64,000 nt of DNA from Streptomyces tuirus (GTDB lineage Bacteria; Actinomycetota; Actinomycetes; Streptomycetales; Streptomycetaceae), in the NCBI GenBank assembly GCA_018195615.1, contig JAGTPG010000002.1, forward strand, positions 1,736,001 to 1,800,000. Direction: 5' to 3'. Both the position numbers and the translations under genes were made by a program. How positions within the stretch are numbered: position 1 is the stretch's first letter; each line of letters opens with the position of its first letter. The notes under the pieces are model-generated. The model was not told where the DNA came from. It was given only the letters and a program-made list of their open reading frames with translations, and ran no database searches. Of this stretch, positions 28,710-40,605 are shown piece by piece.

Positions 28710-29014
28710 TGTCTTTTCTCTTTCCTGGTTTCCGGCTTGTCAGGGTTGAGGGAGGTCGCATCCGCAGCCGGGGAATCCCGCCTCGGTCCTGGTGGACCTC
28801 GGTGGGCAGCCGCTCCCCTGGTCTGGGCACATACGTGCAGCACGCGAGTGGCCCACCGGCCGTTCCCGTCGCAGGACGAGTGGTGGTGGGCTGCCCGCGA
28901 CACCGTTCGACGGTGCGCGACGCTCCTGGAACCGGTCCCGGAGGATCCGGCTCCGGCCGACTGTCCCGTTCTGACTGCACGGGACGCGGCACTCCGGACG
29001 AGTCTACAGGGTGC
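28710..29014 (-). other. 305-base leader region of rpsD
   Basis: No gene is seen. The minus-strand sequence can form several hairpins, including caccgtcgaacggtg and a longer pairing of gcccacc with ggtgggc across about 25 bases. I could not find a convincing -35/-10 pair. The region must hold the rpsD promoter, and may hold an S4 autoregulatory site, but I cannot point to it. Confidence 0.5.
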
Positions 29015-30370
29015 TCAGGACCGCTTTCGACCGAGGTTCTTCCTGGTCCACTCGACGGCGTCCGCGTAGCGCGCCTCCGCGCCGTGCCGGGTGGGTTCGT
29101 AGTACTCGCGGTCCTTGAGGGCGTCCGGGGCGTACTGCTGGGCGGCGATGCCCTCGGGCAGGTCGTGCGGATACACGTACCCCTTGCCGTGGCCGAGCTT
29201 GGTCGCGCCCTTGTAGTGGCTGTCGCGCAGATGCGCGGGGACCGGGCCGGCGAGCCCCTTGCGCACGTCCTCCAGGGCGGCGCCGATCGCGGTGGTCGCG
29301 GCATTGGATTTGGGCGCGAGGGCGAGGGCGATCGTGGCGTGGCTGAGGGTGAGGGCTGCCTCGGGGAAGCCGATCATGGCGACGGCCTGAGCGGCGGCGA
29401 CCGCCGTCTGCAGGGCGGTCGGGTCCGCCAGCCCGATGTCCTCACTGGCGGAGATCATCAGGCGCCGGGCGATGAAGCGGGGGTCCTCGCCGGCCTCGAT
29501 CATCCGGGCCAGGTAGTGCAGGGCGGCGTCGACATCGGAGCCGCGGATGGACTTGATCAGGGCGCTGGCCACGTCGTAGTGCTGGTCGCCGTCGCGGTCG
29601 TACTTCACGGCGGCCCGGTCGACCGTCTCCTCCAGGGTCGTGAGACCGATCTCCGTCTCGCCCTTGTCGAGGGCGGCTCCGGCGGCCGCCTCCAGGGCGG
29701 TCAGGGCGCGGCGGGCGTCGCCGCCGGCGATGCGCAGGAGGTGGCTCTCGGTCTCCTCGGGGAGGGCGACGGCGCCCTTGAGGCCGCGGTCGTCGGTGAG
29801 GGCGCGGTGGATGAGGCCCCGGATGTCGTCGTCCGTGAGCGGTTCGAGGGTGAGCAGCAGGGAACGGGACAGCAGCGGCGAGATCACCGAGAAGTACGGG
29901 TTCTCCGTCGTCGCCGCGATCAGTGTGACCCAGCGGTTCTCGACGGCCGGGAGCAGGGAGTCCTGCTGGGCCTTGCTGAAGCGGTGGATCTCGTCGAGGA
30001 AGAGGACGGTCTCCTTGCCGTACCCGCCGGAGGCGCGGCGGGCGCCGTCGATCACCGCACGGACCTCCTTGACGCCGGCGGTGATCGCCGACAGCTCCAC
30101 GAAGCGGGCGTCGGTGGCCTTGGAGACGACGTACGCCAGGGTGGTCTTGCCGGTGCCGGGCGGGCCCCAGAGGAGCACCGAGGAGGCGCCGGCCGGACCG
30201 GAAGCCCCCTCGCCGACCAGTCTGCGCAGGGGTGAGCCGGGCTTCAGCAGGTGCTGCTGGCCCACGACCTCGTCGAGGGTGCGCGGGCGCATCCGCACCG
30301 CCAGGGGGCTGCTGGACGGTTCCTTCTCCTGGCGTTCTTCTGCTGCGGCGGTGAACAGGTCGGGCTCCAC
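29015..30370 (-). CDS. rarA: Replication-associated recombination protein A (AAA ATPase)
   Basis: RarA/MgsA-type ATPase acting at stalled replication forks. It has 451 residues. ATPase motifs are Walker A GPPGTGKTT near residue 70, Walker B VLFLDEIHRFSKAQQD, sensor 1 TLIAATTENPYF and the Arg-finger region SPLLSRSLLL. C-terminal tetramer domain markers are KYDRDGDQHYDVASALIKS and SASEDIGLADP. GTG start at 30370. It lies between the VKOR-like gene and rpsD on the minus strand. Frame intact. Confidence 0.95.
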   Translation of the reverse strand: MEPDLFTAAAEERQEKEPSSSPLAVRMRPRTLDEVVGQQHLLKPGSPLRRLVGEGASGPAGASSVLLWGPPGTGKTTLAYVVSKATDARFVELSAITAGVKEVRAVIDGARRASGGYGKETVLFLDEIHRFSKAQQDSLLPAVENRWVTLIAATTENPYFSVISPLLSRSLLLTLEPLTDDDIRGLIHRALTDDRGLKGAVALPEETESHLLRIAGGDARRALTALEAAAGAALDKGETEIGLTTLEETVDRAAVKYDRDGDQHYDVASALIKSIRGSDVDAALHYLARMIEAGEDPRFIARRLMISASEDIGLADPTALQTAVAAAQAVAMIGFPEAALTLSHATIALALAPKSNAATTAIGAALEDVRKGLAGPVPAHLRDSHYKGATKLGHGKGYVYPHDLPEGIAAQQYAPDALKDREYYEPTRHGAEARYADAVEWTRKNLGRKRS

Positions 30371-30423
30371 GTCAGAAACCCTAAATCACGGCACTGACAA
30401 TCCCTCCGGGCCCTGCTCCCGGC

Positions 30424-31080
30424 TCAGCTCATCCAGAAGTCCCACCAGCGGGTCAGGATCAGCATGCCGATGATGCCGATGTGCAGCACGGGCACGACCC
30501 AGGTGAACTCGCCGAAGAAGCCCTTGAGCCAGCTGGGGGCGGGCAGGAAGCCCTTGCGGATGTTGAACGACGTCACGTACCAGAACATCACGATCGTGGC
30601 GACCCAGGCCAGGCAGCACCACAGGCACAGCGCGTTGATCCGGTACAGGGACTGGTACATCAGCCAGGCGCAGAAGCCGACGCCGAACAGGCAGCCGGCG
30701 TTGAACGTGAGCCAGTACCAGCGCGGGAAGCGGGCGCGGGCGAGCAGGGCCATGCCGACGCCGATGACGATGGCGTAGCAGACGAGGCCGAGCATCGGGT
30801 TCGGGAAACCGAAGACGGCGGCCTGCTTGCTCTCCATGACGCTGCCGCAGGAGACGACGGGGTTGAAACTGCAGCCCGGCGTGAAGGTCGTGCCCTCGAC
30901 CTTGGCCTCGAGGATCTTGAACTTGTCGATCGTGATGACCCACGCGGCGAGCAGTCCGGCCGCACCGGTGATCACCAGCAGCAGGGCCAGGGCCCGGCCG
31001 GCGCCCTCGCTGCGGGGCGCGGTGTCGGCACGCTCCGACTCGGGCTCCGTGGAGACGTCCTTCACTGTCGTCTTGCTCAT
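30424..31080 (-). CDS. Vitamin K epoxide reductase (VKOR) family membrane protein
   Basis: Bacterial VKOR re-oxidises thiol-disulfide oxidoreductases by passing electrons to quinone, so it drives disulfide formation outside the membrane. It has 218 residues from the ATG at 31080 and four to five membrane helices. The active-site CxxC is Cys152-Leu-Trp-Cys155, and the loop pair is Cys70 and Cys78 (FTPGCSFNPVVSCGSV). An in-frame ATG at 31128 would add 16 residues, and neither start has a strong ribosome-binding site. It is transcribed divergently from the truncated ABC gene. Frame intact. Confidence 0.9.
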   Translation of the reverse strand: MSKTTVKDVSTEPESERADTAPRSEGAGRALALLLVITGAAGLLAAWVITIDKFKILEAKVEGTTFTPGCSFNPVVSCGSVMESKQAAVFGFPNPMLGLVCYAIVIGVGMALLARARFPRWYWLTFNAGCLFGVGFCAWLMYQSLYRINALCLWCCLAWVATIVMFWYVTSFNIRKGFLPAPSWLKGFFGEFTWVVPVLHIGIIGMLILTRWWDFWMS

Positions 31081-31147
31081 CCCGCCGATTCCGTCGCTTG
31101 AGACCCGGACAACTTCGGTCAGGGCCATTGTGCCGTACAGGATCCCG

Positions 31148-31167
31148 TGTCCACCGTTCAGTGGACA
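31148..31167. promoter_or_regulatory. Operator-like palindrome between VKOR gene and the ABC/two-component genes
   Basis: The sequence tgtccac, six bases, then gtggaca is a perfect inverted repeat with 7-base half-sites. It lies in the divergent promoter region, 55 bases before the ABC ATG and 67 bases from the VKOR ATG. It is a candidate site for the NarL-type regulator encoded just downstream. Confidence 0.45.
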
Positions 31168-31222
31168 TAAGCGTGTCCGCACGGTCGTCCCTGAGGGCTC
31201 GGTTCCGGCCGACACTCGCCGT

Positions 31223-31661
31223 ATGACAGCACAGGGGGTACGACCTCGCCGTGGAGGTACGGGGGCTGCGCAAGCGCTATGGCGACGTGACCGCCGTCGA
31301 CGGCATCGATCTCGGCATCCGGCGGGGCGAGGTGTTCGGCCTGCTCGGGCCCAACGGCGCGGGCAAGAGCACCACGGTGGAGATCCTCCAGGGCAACCGG
31401 GACCGGGACGCGGGAGAGGTGTCCGTGCTCGGGTCGGACCCGGCGACCGGCACGCGCGCGTGGCGGTCACGTGTCGGAATCGTCTGGCAGGACGAATCGG
31501 CGCCCGCGGAGTTGACGGTCCGGGAGACGGTGCGGCATTTCGCCGGCTACTACCCGCGGCCCCGGAACCCGGAGGAGGTCATCGGCCTGGTCGGTCTGGA
31601 GGCCAAGGCGGACAGCCGGATCAAGGGGCTCTCGGGCGGTCAGCGCCGGCGAGGACCGGCG
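31223..31661 (+). pseudogene. N-terminal half of an ABC-transporter ATPase, truncated before Walker B
   Basis: The ATPase begins VEVRGLRKRYGDVTAVDGID and has Walker A LLGPNGAGKSTTVEIL, the Q-loop region VGIVWQDESAPAELTV and the signature LSGGQRRR at about 31630-31653. Then the family sequence stops: there is no Walker B, no D-loop and no switch His. The next bases look like the last codons of a different gene (EDRRAG, then TGA at 31669-31671), as expected for the end of a permease overlapping the kinase start. So the rest of the ATPase and nearly all of a permease gene are missing. The ATG at 31223 is out of frame with the body by one base (run of five G at 31234-31238); GTG 31251 is the alternative start. 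Confidence 0.8.
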
Positions 31662-31667
31662 CGCGGG

Positions 31668-32852
31668 GTGAGCGATGCCGCCGGCGCCTACCACTGGGAG
31701 CGCTCGTTCCGGCTCTGGGACACGTACTTCGCGCTGATCTGGGTGGCCACGGTGGCCTACGTGCTCGCCACGGAACAGCCCGGCTGGCCGCTCCGCGTGG
31801 TCGCGGTGGCGCTGCTCGTCCCGCTGGTCCCGCTGTACGTGGTGACCGGGCGGCGCCTGATCCAGGGCGACCCGCCCGACCAGCGGCGGGCGATCGGCTA
31901 TCTGGCCGCGGCGCTGGCGTTGTTCCTGCCGTCGGCGGTGCTCGCCGGTGAGACGCGGGTGCTGGCCTTCGCGCTGATCCCGCAGTGCTTCATGACGCTG
32001 CGGTTGCGGTCGGCGCTGGTGGCGGCGGCGGTGGTGAACCTCGTGCCCGTGGCGGGCTGGGCGCTGCTGTGGTGGCCCGATGCCCGGACGTGGTCTTCGA
32101 CGTGCTGTTCTCCGTGGTCACCCTGGTGTTCTCGGTGGCCGTGGGCAGCTGGATCATCCGGATCATCGAGCAGAGCCAGGAGCGGGCGGAGTTGATCGCG
32201 GAACTGGACGCGAGCCGTCATGAGATCGGGCGGCTGTCCGAGGCCCACGGTGCGCTGGCCGAGCGGGAACGGCTGGCCCGGGAGATCCACGACACGCTCG
32301 CGCAGGGGTTCACGAGTCTCGTGATGCTGATCCAGGCGGTGGAGGCCGAGCTGGAGCACGATCTGCCCGCGGCCCGTCGCCATCTGCGGCTGATGGACGA
32401 GACCGCCCGGCAGAACCTCGCCGAGGCCCGGGCTCTCGTGGCCGGGGGCGCGCCCGCCGACCTGGACGGCGCGTCGCTTCCGGGCGCGCTGGGTCGGCTC
32501 GCCGCGCGCCATGACGCGACGCTGAAGGTGACGGGCGCGGTCCGTGTGCTGCCGGCCGGCCCCGAGGTGGTCGCCCTGCGCGCCTGCCAGGAGGCTCTGG
32601 CCAATTCCCGGAAGCACGCGGGAGTTGCGCGACGGTTGGGGTGTCGCTGACCTACACCGACGACCTGCTCACCGTGTCCGTACGGGACGACGGCTGCGGC
32701 TTCGACCCGGCCGCCGTCCGGGGCGGCTACGGTCTGGCGGGCCTGCGGGCCCGGGCCGTGGAAGTGGGCGGCACCGCCGAGGTGCGCAGCGCACCGGGCG
32801 ACGGCACGGTCGTGACGGTACGGCTGCCGGTCGTGAGGGGGAGACGCCGTGA
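31668..32852 (+). CDS. Sensor histidine kinase (HisKA_3 type), three apparent frameshifts
   Basis: Membrane sensor of a NarL-type two-component system. The GTG start at 31668 is in frame with the ABC stump. About five or six membrane helices lie in residues 17-165. The phospho-accepting His is His208 in LAREIHDTLAQGF. The ATPase has the N-box CQEALANSRKHAG, the G-box DDGCGFDP and GLAGLRARA. Breaks lie at about 32082-32085 (GCCCGGACG), 32637-32641 (TTGGGGTG) and 32837-32841 (AGGGGGAG), each needing one base. The last correction gives an ending RGETP with TGA at 32850-32852, overlapping the regulator GTG. The corrected length is 395 residues. Confidence 0.88.
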
Positions 32853-33475
32853 TCCGGATCGTCCTGGCCGACGACCATCCCGTCGTACGGGAGGGGCTGC
32901 GGGCGATGCTCAGTGCGGAGTCCGACCTGGAGGTCGTCGCCGACGCGTCCAGTGGTCCGCAGGCGGAGGCGCTGGCGGCCGAGTTGCGGCCCGACATCGT
33001 GCTGATGGATCTGCGGATGCCGGGCGGTGGGGGCGTGGACTCCATCGTGCGGATGACGCGGGCCGGGCTGCCGTGCCGGGTGGTCGTGCTGACGACCTAC
33101 GAGACGGACCGGGACATTCTGCGGGCGGTGGAGGCCGGGGCGGCGGGCTATCTGCTGAAGGACCTGCCGCGTGCGGAACTCGCGGAAGCCGTACGGGCGG
33201 CGGCCCGCGGCGAGACGGTCCTGGCGCCGTCGGTGGCGGCACGGCTGGTTGACCAGCTGCGGACGAAGCCGGAGCGACCGCGGCTGTCGGAGCGGGAGAC
33301 GGCCGTGCTGCGGCTGGTCGCCGAGGGGTGCACCAACGCGGAGATCGGGCGCCGCTTGTTCATCGGCGAGTCGACGGTGAAGACGTATCTGCTCCGCGTC
33401 TTCGGCAAGTTGGGCGTGGACGACCGGACTGCGGCGGTGACGAGCGCGATGCGGTTCGGGCTGCCGGAGCAGTGA
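32849..33475 (+). CDS. NarL/FixJ-family response regulator
   Basis: A 208-residue transcription factor. The receiver domain has the acidic pair LADDH at the start, the phospho-acceptor Asp54 in VLMDLRMPG, and GAAGYLLKDLP with the conserved Lys. The C-terminal LuxR-type helix-turn-helix is LSERETAVLRLVAEGCTNAE and IGRRLFIGESTVKTYLLRVF. The GTG start at 32849 overlaps the kinase stop (GTGA). In related clusters such a pair controls a neighbouring ABC exporter; here the exporter is destroyed, so the present target is unclear. The palindrome at 31148-31167 is a candidate site. Frame intact. Confidence 0.93.
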   Translation: MIRIVLADDHPVVREGLRAMLSAESDLEVVADASSGPQAEALAAELRPDIVLMDLRMPGGGGVDSIVRMTRAGLPCRVVVLTTYETDRDILRAVEAGAAGYLLKDLPRAELAEAVRAAARGETVLAPSVAARLVDQLRTKPERPRLSERETAVLRLVAEGCTNAEIGRRLFIGESTVKTYLLRVFGKLGVDDRTAAVTSAMRFGLPEQ

Positions 33476-33505
33476 GGAAGGCGCCGGTGGGTGCCGGCGC
33501 CTTCC
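33476..33505 (+). terminator. Terminator between response regulator and hisS
   Basis: A perfect 12-base-pair stem (33476-33487 with 33494-33505) and a 6-base loop start directly after the regulator stop and face hisS, so the hairpin can serve both convergent transcripts. Confidence 0.8.
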
Positions 33506-33513
33506 ACTCCGTC

Positions 33514-34775
33514 TCAGCCGAGCCTGGCTTCCAGTTCCGCCACGATCTCGTTCACGCCCACCGCCGTCTGCTCGCCCGACTCCATGTCCTTGAGCTGGAC
33601 GACGCCCTCGGCGAGGTCGCGTTCGCCGGCGACGATCGTGTAGCGGGCGCCGCTGCGGTTGGCGTTCTTCATCGCGCCCTTGAGGCCCTTGCCGCCGTAG
33701 GAGAAGTCCGCCGCGACGCCGTTCTTGCGCAGCTCCGTCACCTTGGCGAACAGGACCCGGCGGGCCTCCTCGCCGAGCGGGACGGCGAACACGCTGGTGG
33801 TGGCGGGCAGTTCGAGCTCGACACCCTCCGCCTCCAGGGCGAGGACCGTGCGGTCGACGCCGAGGGCCCAGCCGACGGACGGCAGCGCGGGGCCGCCGAT
33901 CATCTCCGAGAGCCCGTCGTAGCGGCCGCCGCCGCCCACCGCGGACTGGGAGCCGAGGCCGTCGTGGACGAACTCGAAGGTGGTGCGGGTGTAGTAGTCC
34001 AGGCCGCGGACCAGCTTCGGGTCGTCCTCGAAGGAGACGCCCGCCGCCGTGATCAGCTCACGGACCTCCTCGTGGTACGCCTTGCACGCGTCGCACAGGT
34101 AGTCGCGCAGCAGCGGCGCGTCCCCGAGCTGCTTCTGGACCGACTCGCGCTTGTCGTCCAGGACGCGCAGCGGGTTGATGTCCGCGCGGCGCAGGGTGTC
34201 CTCGTCCAGGTCGAGGCCGCGCAGGAACTCCTGCAGCGCCGTCCGGTACACCGGGCGGCACTCCTGATCGCCCAGGCTGTTGAGCAGGATCCGGAAGTTG
34301 CTCAGGCCCAGCGAGCGGTACGCCTGGTCGGCCAGGATGATCAGCTCGGCATCGAGTGCAGGGTCCTCCGCACCGATCGCCTCGGCGCCGACCTGCGAGA
34401 AGTGGCGGTAGCGGCCTTTCTGGGGGCGCTCGTAGCGGTAGTACGAGCCGGAGTACCAGAGCTTGACCGGGAGGTTGCCCGCCTTGTGCAGGTTGGCCTC
34501 CAGGGCGGCGCGCAGCACCGAGGCCGTGCCCTCGGGGCGCAGGGCGAGCCGGTCGCCGCCCTTGGTCTCGAAGGCGTACATCTCCTTCGTGACGATGTCG
34601 GTGGACTCACCGACCCGCGTGCGAAGAGCTCCACGTTCTCGAAGCCCGGCGTCTCGATGTAGCCGTAGCCGGAGTTGCGGAGCGGCGCCGCGATGGCCTC
34701 GCGGACGGCTAGGTACTTCGCGCTGTCCGGCGGGATCAGGTCGTACGTGCCCTTGGGGGCCTTGAAGGTGCTCAC
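33514..34775 (-). CDS. hisS: Histidyl-tRNA synthetase, one apparent frameshift
   Basis: Class II synthetase. Start GTG at 34775-34773 gives STFKAPKGTYDLIPPDSAKY. Motif 2 is KLWYSGSYYRYERPQKGRYR. Histidine-binding motifs are LVRGLDYYTRTTFEF and GGGGRYDGLSEMIGG. Motif 3 is ALGVDRTVLALE. The frame breaks at 34613-34615: the minus strand reads CGCGGGTCGGTGAG, and one more G gives ELFARGVGESTDIVTKEMY. The corrected length is 420 residues. It lies 11 bases after the metallo-hydrolase gene, a pairing also found in mycobacteria. Confidence 0.93.
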
Positions 34776-34786
34776 GGAAGGTCTCG

Positions 34787-35492
34787 TCACATTCCTCGTC
34801 GGGGAGCGGGCTGAGCTCCCTGGCCGGCCGCCACCTGCCGCAGATACGGGTTGGTGACGCGCTCCTGGCCGATGGTCGTCTGGGGGCCGTGGCCGGACAG
34901 CACCACGGTCGAGTCGTCGAGCGGCAGGCACACGCGGGCCAGCGAGTCGAGCATCTCGGCCATGTCACCGCCGGGCAGGTCGGTGCGTCCGATGGAGCCG
35001 GCGAACAGCAGGTCGCCCGAGAAGAGGATCGGCGGAATGTCCGCCGCCTCGGGCATGCCGAAGGTCACCGACCCCTTGGTATGGCCCGGCGCGTGCGCGA
35101 CGGACAGCTCGATCCCGGCCAGCTCCAGCTTCGCGCCGTCGGTCAGCTCCTTGACGTCGTCCGGCTCCCCACGGTCAGCTCGCCCAGCAGCGGCATGCCG
35201 ATGGAACGGCCGATCCCCTTCTCGGGATCGCTCATCATGTAGCGGTCGTCGGGGTGGATCCAGGCCGGCACGTCGTGCGCGCCGCACACCGGGACGACCG
35301 AGGCCACATGGTCGATGTGGCCGTGGGTGAGGACGACGGCGACGGGCTTGAGCCGATGCTTCCTGATCGCTTCCTCGACGCCGTCGGCGGCCTGATGGCC
35401 GGGGTCGATGATCACGCACTCCTCACCGGCGGCGGGGGCGACGAGGTAGCAGTTCGTCCCCAGGCCCCGGCGGGGAACCCGGCAATGAGCAC
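34787..35492 (-). CDS. Metallo-beta-lactamase-fold hydrolase (glyoxalase II-like), two apparent frameshifts
   Basis: The metal-binding motif THGHIDHVASVVPV, the downstream His in HAPGHTKGSVTF, Asp in FSGDLLFAGSIGRTD and the last His in LSGHGPQT complete a two-metal site, as in glyoxalase II and persulfide dioxygenase relatives. Start GTG at 35492-35490 with AAGGA upstream gives MLIAGFPAGAW. Breaks at 35459-35462 (TGGGGACG restores WGTNCYLVAP) and 35167-35170 (GTGGGGAG restores LTVGEPDDVKELTD) each need one G on the minus strand. The corrected length is 235 residues. Substrate unknown. Confidence 0.88.
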
Positions 35493-35659
35493 GATCGTCC
35501 TTCGTTGTGTCGATACGGGCGGCTGCGGCTGTCCACAGAGCCTACCGGCGCTGCCGATTCCTCAGCGAACCCATATACGGTACGGGGCACACGCAGGCGG
35601 TCGGCGCACAGGACCCACGCGTACCGGTCGACGTATCAGACGCATGAGGAGAGAACCCG

Positions 35660-36505
35660 GTGGTCAGCCAGGAACAGCGGCGGCGTCAGCTCGCCCGTGA
35701 GAAGTACTTGCGGCAGCAGCAGCGGCGCACTCAGACGCGACGCAAGGCCCGCATCCGCAACTCCGTGATCGCCTCGGTCCTCGGCGTGGTCGTGGTGCTC
35801 TCCGTGACGGTCTTCCTGACCAAGCCGTTCGAGGACGACGGCAAGAAGGAGAACGCGAACGCGGAGGTCACTCCTAGCGCCTCCCCCAGCAAGGCCCCGG
35901 ACCCGTGCGAGAAGCCCGCCGCGGGCAAGGTCAAGTCGGAGACCTGGAAGAAGGAACCGGCGATGACCATCGACGAGTCGGCGAAGTACACGATGAAGCT
36001 GGACACGACCTGCGGCGAGATAGACATCGCGCTGAAGGCGTCGGCGGCGCCGCACACCGTCAACTCGTTCAACTTCCTCGCCGAGAAGGGCTACTTCGAC
36101 CACAGCAAGTGCCACCGGCTCACCAACCAAGGCATCTACGTCCTGCAGTGCGGCGACCCGCAGGGCACCGGCATGGGCGGGCCGGGCTACACCATCCCGG
36201 ACGAGAACCTCAAGGACAAGAGCCTCAAGGGCGGGGTGTACCCGGCGGGCACGGTCGCGATGGCGAACCAGTACAACCCGCAGACGAAGCAGGGCCGGAA
36301 CAGCGGCGGCAGTCAGTTCTTCCTCGTCTACCAGGACAGTCAGCTGCCGCCCGACTACACACCGTTCGGCACGGTGTCCGAGGCGGGCATGAAGGTCCTG
36401 CAGAAGATCGCCAAGGCCGGGGCGCAGGCTCCCGACCCTCAGACGGGCAACACGGCGCCCAACGCGACGGTCGTGATCAACAAGGCCACGGTCAGCCAAT
36501 CCTGA
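35660..36505 (+). CDS. Membrane-anchored peptidyl-prolyl isomerase (cyclophilin)
   Basis: A 281-residue protein with a basic cytoplasmic start (EQRRRQLAREKYLRQQQRR), one membrane helix at about 34-54 (SVIASVLGVVVVLSVTVFLT), a Ser/Pro linker, then a cyclophilin domain outside the membrane. Domain landmarks are TVNSFNFLAEKGYFD, HRLTNQGIYVLQCGDPQGTG and NSGGSQFFLVYQDS. It likely helps fold exported proteins. Start GTG at 35660 after GGAGAG. It is transcribed divergently from the metallo-hydrolase gene and precedes the DUF349 gene. Frame intact. Confidence 0.93.
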   Translation: MVSQEQRRRQLAREKYLRQQQRRTQTRRKARIRNSVIASVLGVVVVLSVTVFLTKPFEDDGKKENANAEVTPSASPSKAPDPCEKPAAGKVKSETWKKEPAMTIDESAKYTMKLDTTCGEIDIALKASAAPHTVNSFNFLAEKGYFDHSKCHRLTNQGIYVLQCGDPQGTGMGGPGYTIPDENLKDKSLKGGVYPAGTVAMANQYNPQTKQGRNSGGSQFFLVYQDSQLPPDYTPFGTVSEAGMKVLQKIAKAGAQAPDPQTGNTAPNATVVINKATVSQS

Positions 36506-36637
36506 CCCCCAACTGCGTAATTTCGGTCGCGCGGGATGCGGACAGGCCCCCGCCGGTCGCCTATGTTGGCCGTGACGAAACTGTGGACGATGCCCGGGGA
36601 GCCAAGGCCCTCGCAGGCATCATGTGGAGGAGGCGCT

Positions 36638-37866
36638 GTGAGCAGCGACCCGTGGGGCCGCGTCGACGAGACGGGGACCGTGTACGTGCGTACGGCCGAC
36701 GGCGAGCAGGTCGTCGGTTCCTGGCAGGCGGGCTCCCCGAGGAGGCGCTGGCCTATTTCGAGCGCAAGTACGAGGGCCTGGTTGTCGAGATCGGCCTCCT
36801 CGAGAAGCGAGTGAAGACCACCGACCTGTCGGCGAAGGACGCCCAGGCCGCGATCGACCACATCCGGGAGCAGGTCGACGCGCACCACGTGGTGGGCGAC
36901 CTGGACGCCCTGCGGGTCCGGCTGGACAAGCTCGTGGAGCTGGTGGAGGCGCGCCGCGAGGAGCGCAAGGCGCAGCGGGCGAAGCAGTCCGACGAGGCGC
37001 GCAAGGCCAAGGAGGCGCTGGTCGCCGAGGCGGAGGAGCTGTCGCGGTCCGACCAGTGGCGGGCGGCCGGTGAGCGGCTGCGGGCCCTGGTGGACACCTG
37101 GAAGGGCCTGCCGCGGCTGGACCGCAAGTCGGACGACGAGCTGTGGCACCGGTTCTCGCACGCCCGGTCGGCGTTCTCCAAGCGGCGCAAGCAGCACTTC
37201 GCGCAGCTGGACGCGCAGCGCGAGGAGGCCCGCAAGACCAAGGAGCGGCTGGTCGCCGAGGCCGAGGCGCTGTCGGGCTCGACGGACTGGGGTGTGACGG
37301 CCGCGCGCTACCGCGAGCTGATGGCGGAGTGGAAGGCCGCCGGCCGTGCGCAGCGTGAGCACGAGGACGACCTGTGGAACCGCTTCCGCGGTGCCCAGGA
37401 CATCTTCTTCGCGGCCCGCAGCTCGGTCTTCGCCGAGCGGGACGCCGAGCAGGCGGAGAACCTCAAGCTCAAGGAGGAGCTGGCCGAGGAGGCCGAGAAG
37501 CTCCTGCCGATCACGGACCTGAAGGCGGCCCGGGCCGCCTTCCGCAACGTGAACGAGCGCTGGGAGGCCATCGGCCACGTGCCGCGCGACGCCCGGCCGA
37601 AGGTCGAGGGGCGTATGCACGCCGTCGAGCGGGCCATCCAGGAGGCCGAGGAGGCCGAGTGGCGCCGGACGAACCCGGAGGCCCGCGCGCGTGCCGAGGG
37701 GCTGACCGGTCAGCTCCAGGCCGCCGTGGACAAGCTGAGGGGCCAGATCGAGCAGGCCCGGGCGCAGGGCAACAACGCCAAGGCCGACAAGCTCGAGCGT
37801 GAGCTCGAGGGCCGGCAGGCGCTGCTGGACCAGGCGCTGAAGGGTCTGCAGGAGTTCGGAGGCTGA
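36638..37866 (+). CDS. DUF349 repeat protein, one apparent frameshift
   Basis: A 409-residue, strongly charged, helical protein made of repeated DUF349 units. Each unit includes a pattern like LDRKSDDELWHRFSHARSAF or REHEDDLWNRFRGAQDIFFA. Start GTG at 36638, with GGAGGAGG five bases upstream. The frame breaks near 36730-36742: either GCGGGCTCC or CCCCGAGGAGG lacks one base, and both corrections lead into EEALAYFERKYEGLVVEIGL. DUF349 proteins are of uncertain function. It ends before a strong hairpin that separates it from convergent relA. Confidence 0.88.
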
Positions 37867-37876
37867 GCATTCATCG

Positions 37877-37915
37877 CGAGAGGGGCTCCCGTACGGCGTA
37901 CGGGAGCCCCTCTCG
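37877..37915 (+). terminator. Terminator between DUF349 gene and relA
   Basis: A perfect 18-base-pair stem (37877-37894 with 37898-37915) and a 3-base loop lie between the convergent stops, so the hairpin can work for both strands. Confidence 0.85.
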
Positions 37916-37948
37916 TCGTGTACTGCCTCATGACCGTCGCGTGCTGCC

Positions 37949-40466
<2,518 letters not shown>

Positions 40467-40579
40467 GAGGGCTCCTCGTGCGCGATCCGGGTCCCCCGGT
40501 CAGGCTCCGGAGACCCCATGGTAGCGATCCTGGGCCCGAGGATCGCCTTCAGGCCAATGTGAGGACCGTCTACCCCGGA

Positions 40580-40605
40580 AACGCATGAGGCGGGCACCGG
40601 ATTCC
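40580..40605 (-). promoter_or_regulatory. SigR-type promoter upstream of relA
   Basis: On the minus strand GGAAT (40605-40601), exactly 18 bases, then GTT (40582-40580) fits the SigR consensus GGAAT-N18-GTT. It lies about 115 bases before the relA TTG. A SigR-dependent relA promoter is established in S. coelicolor. The -35 element lies inside the apt terminator hairpin. Confidence 0.75.

Noticed and set aside
31223..33475. Intact ABC exporter plus two-component system
   Set aside because: The Walker B half of the ATPase and the permease are absent in this sequence.
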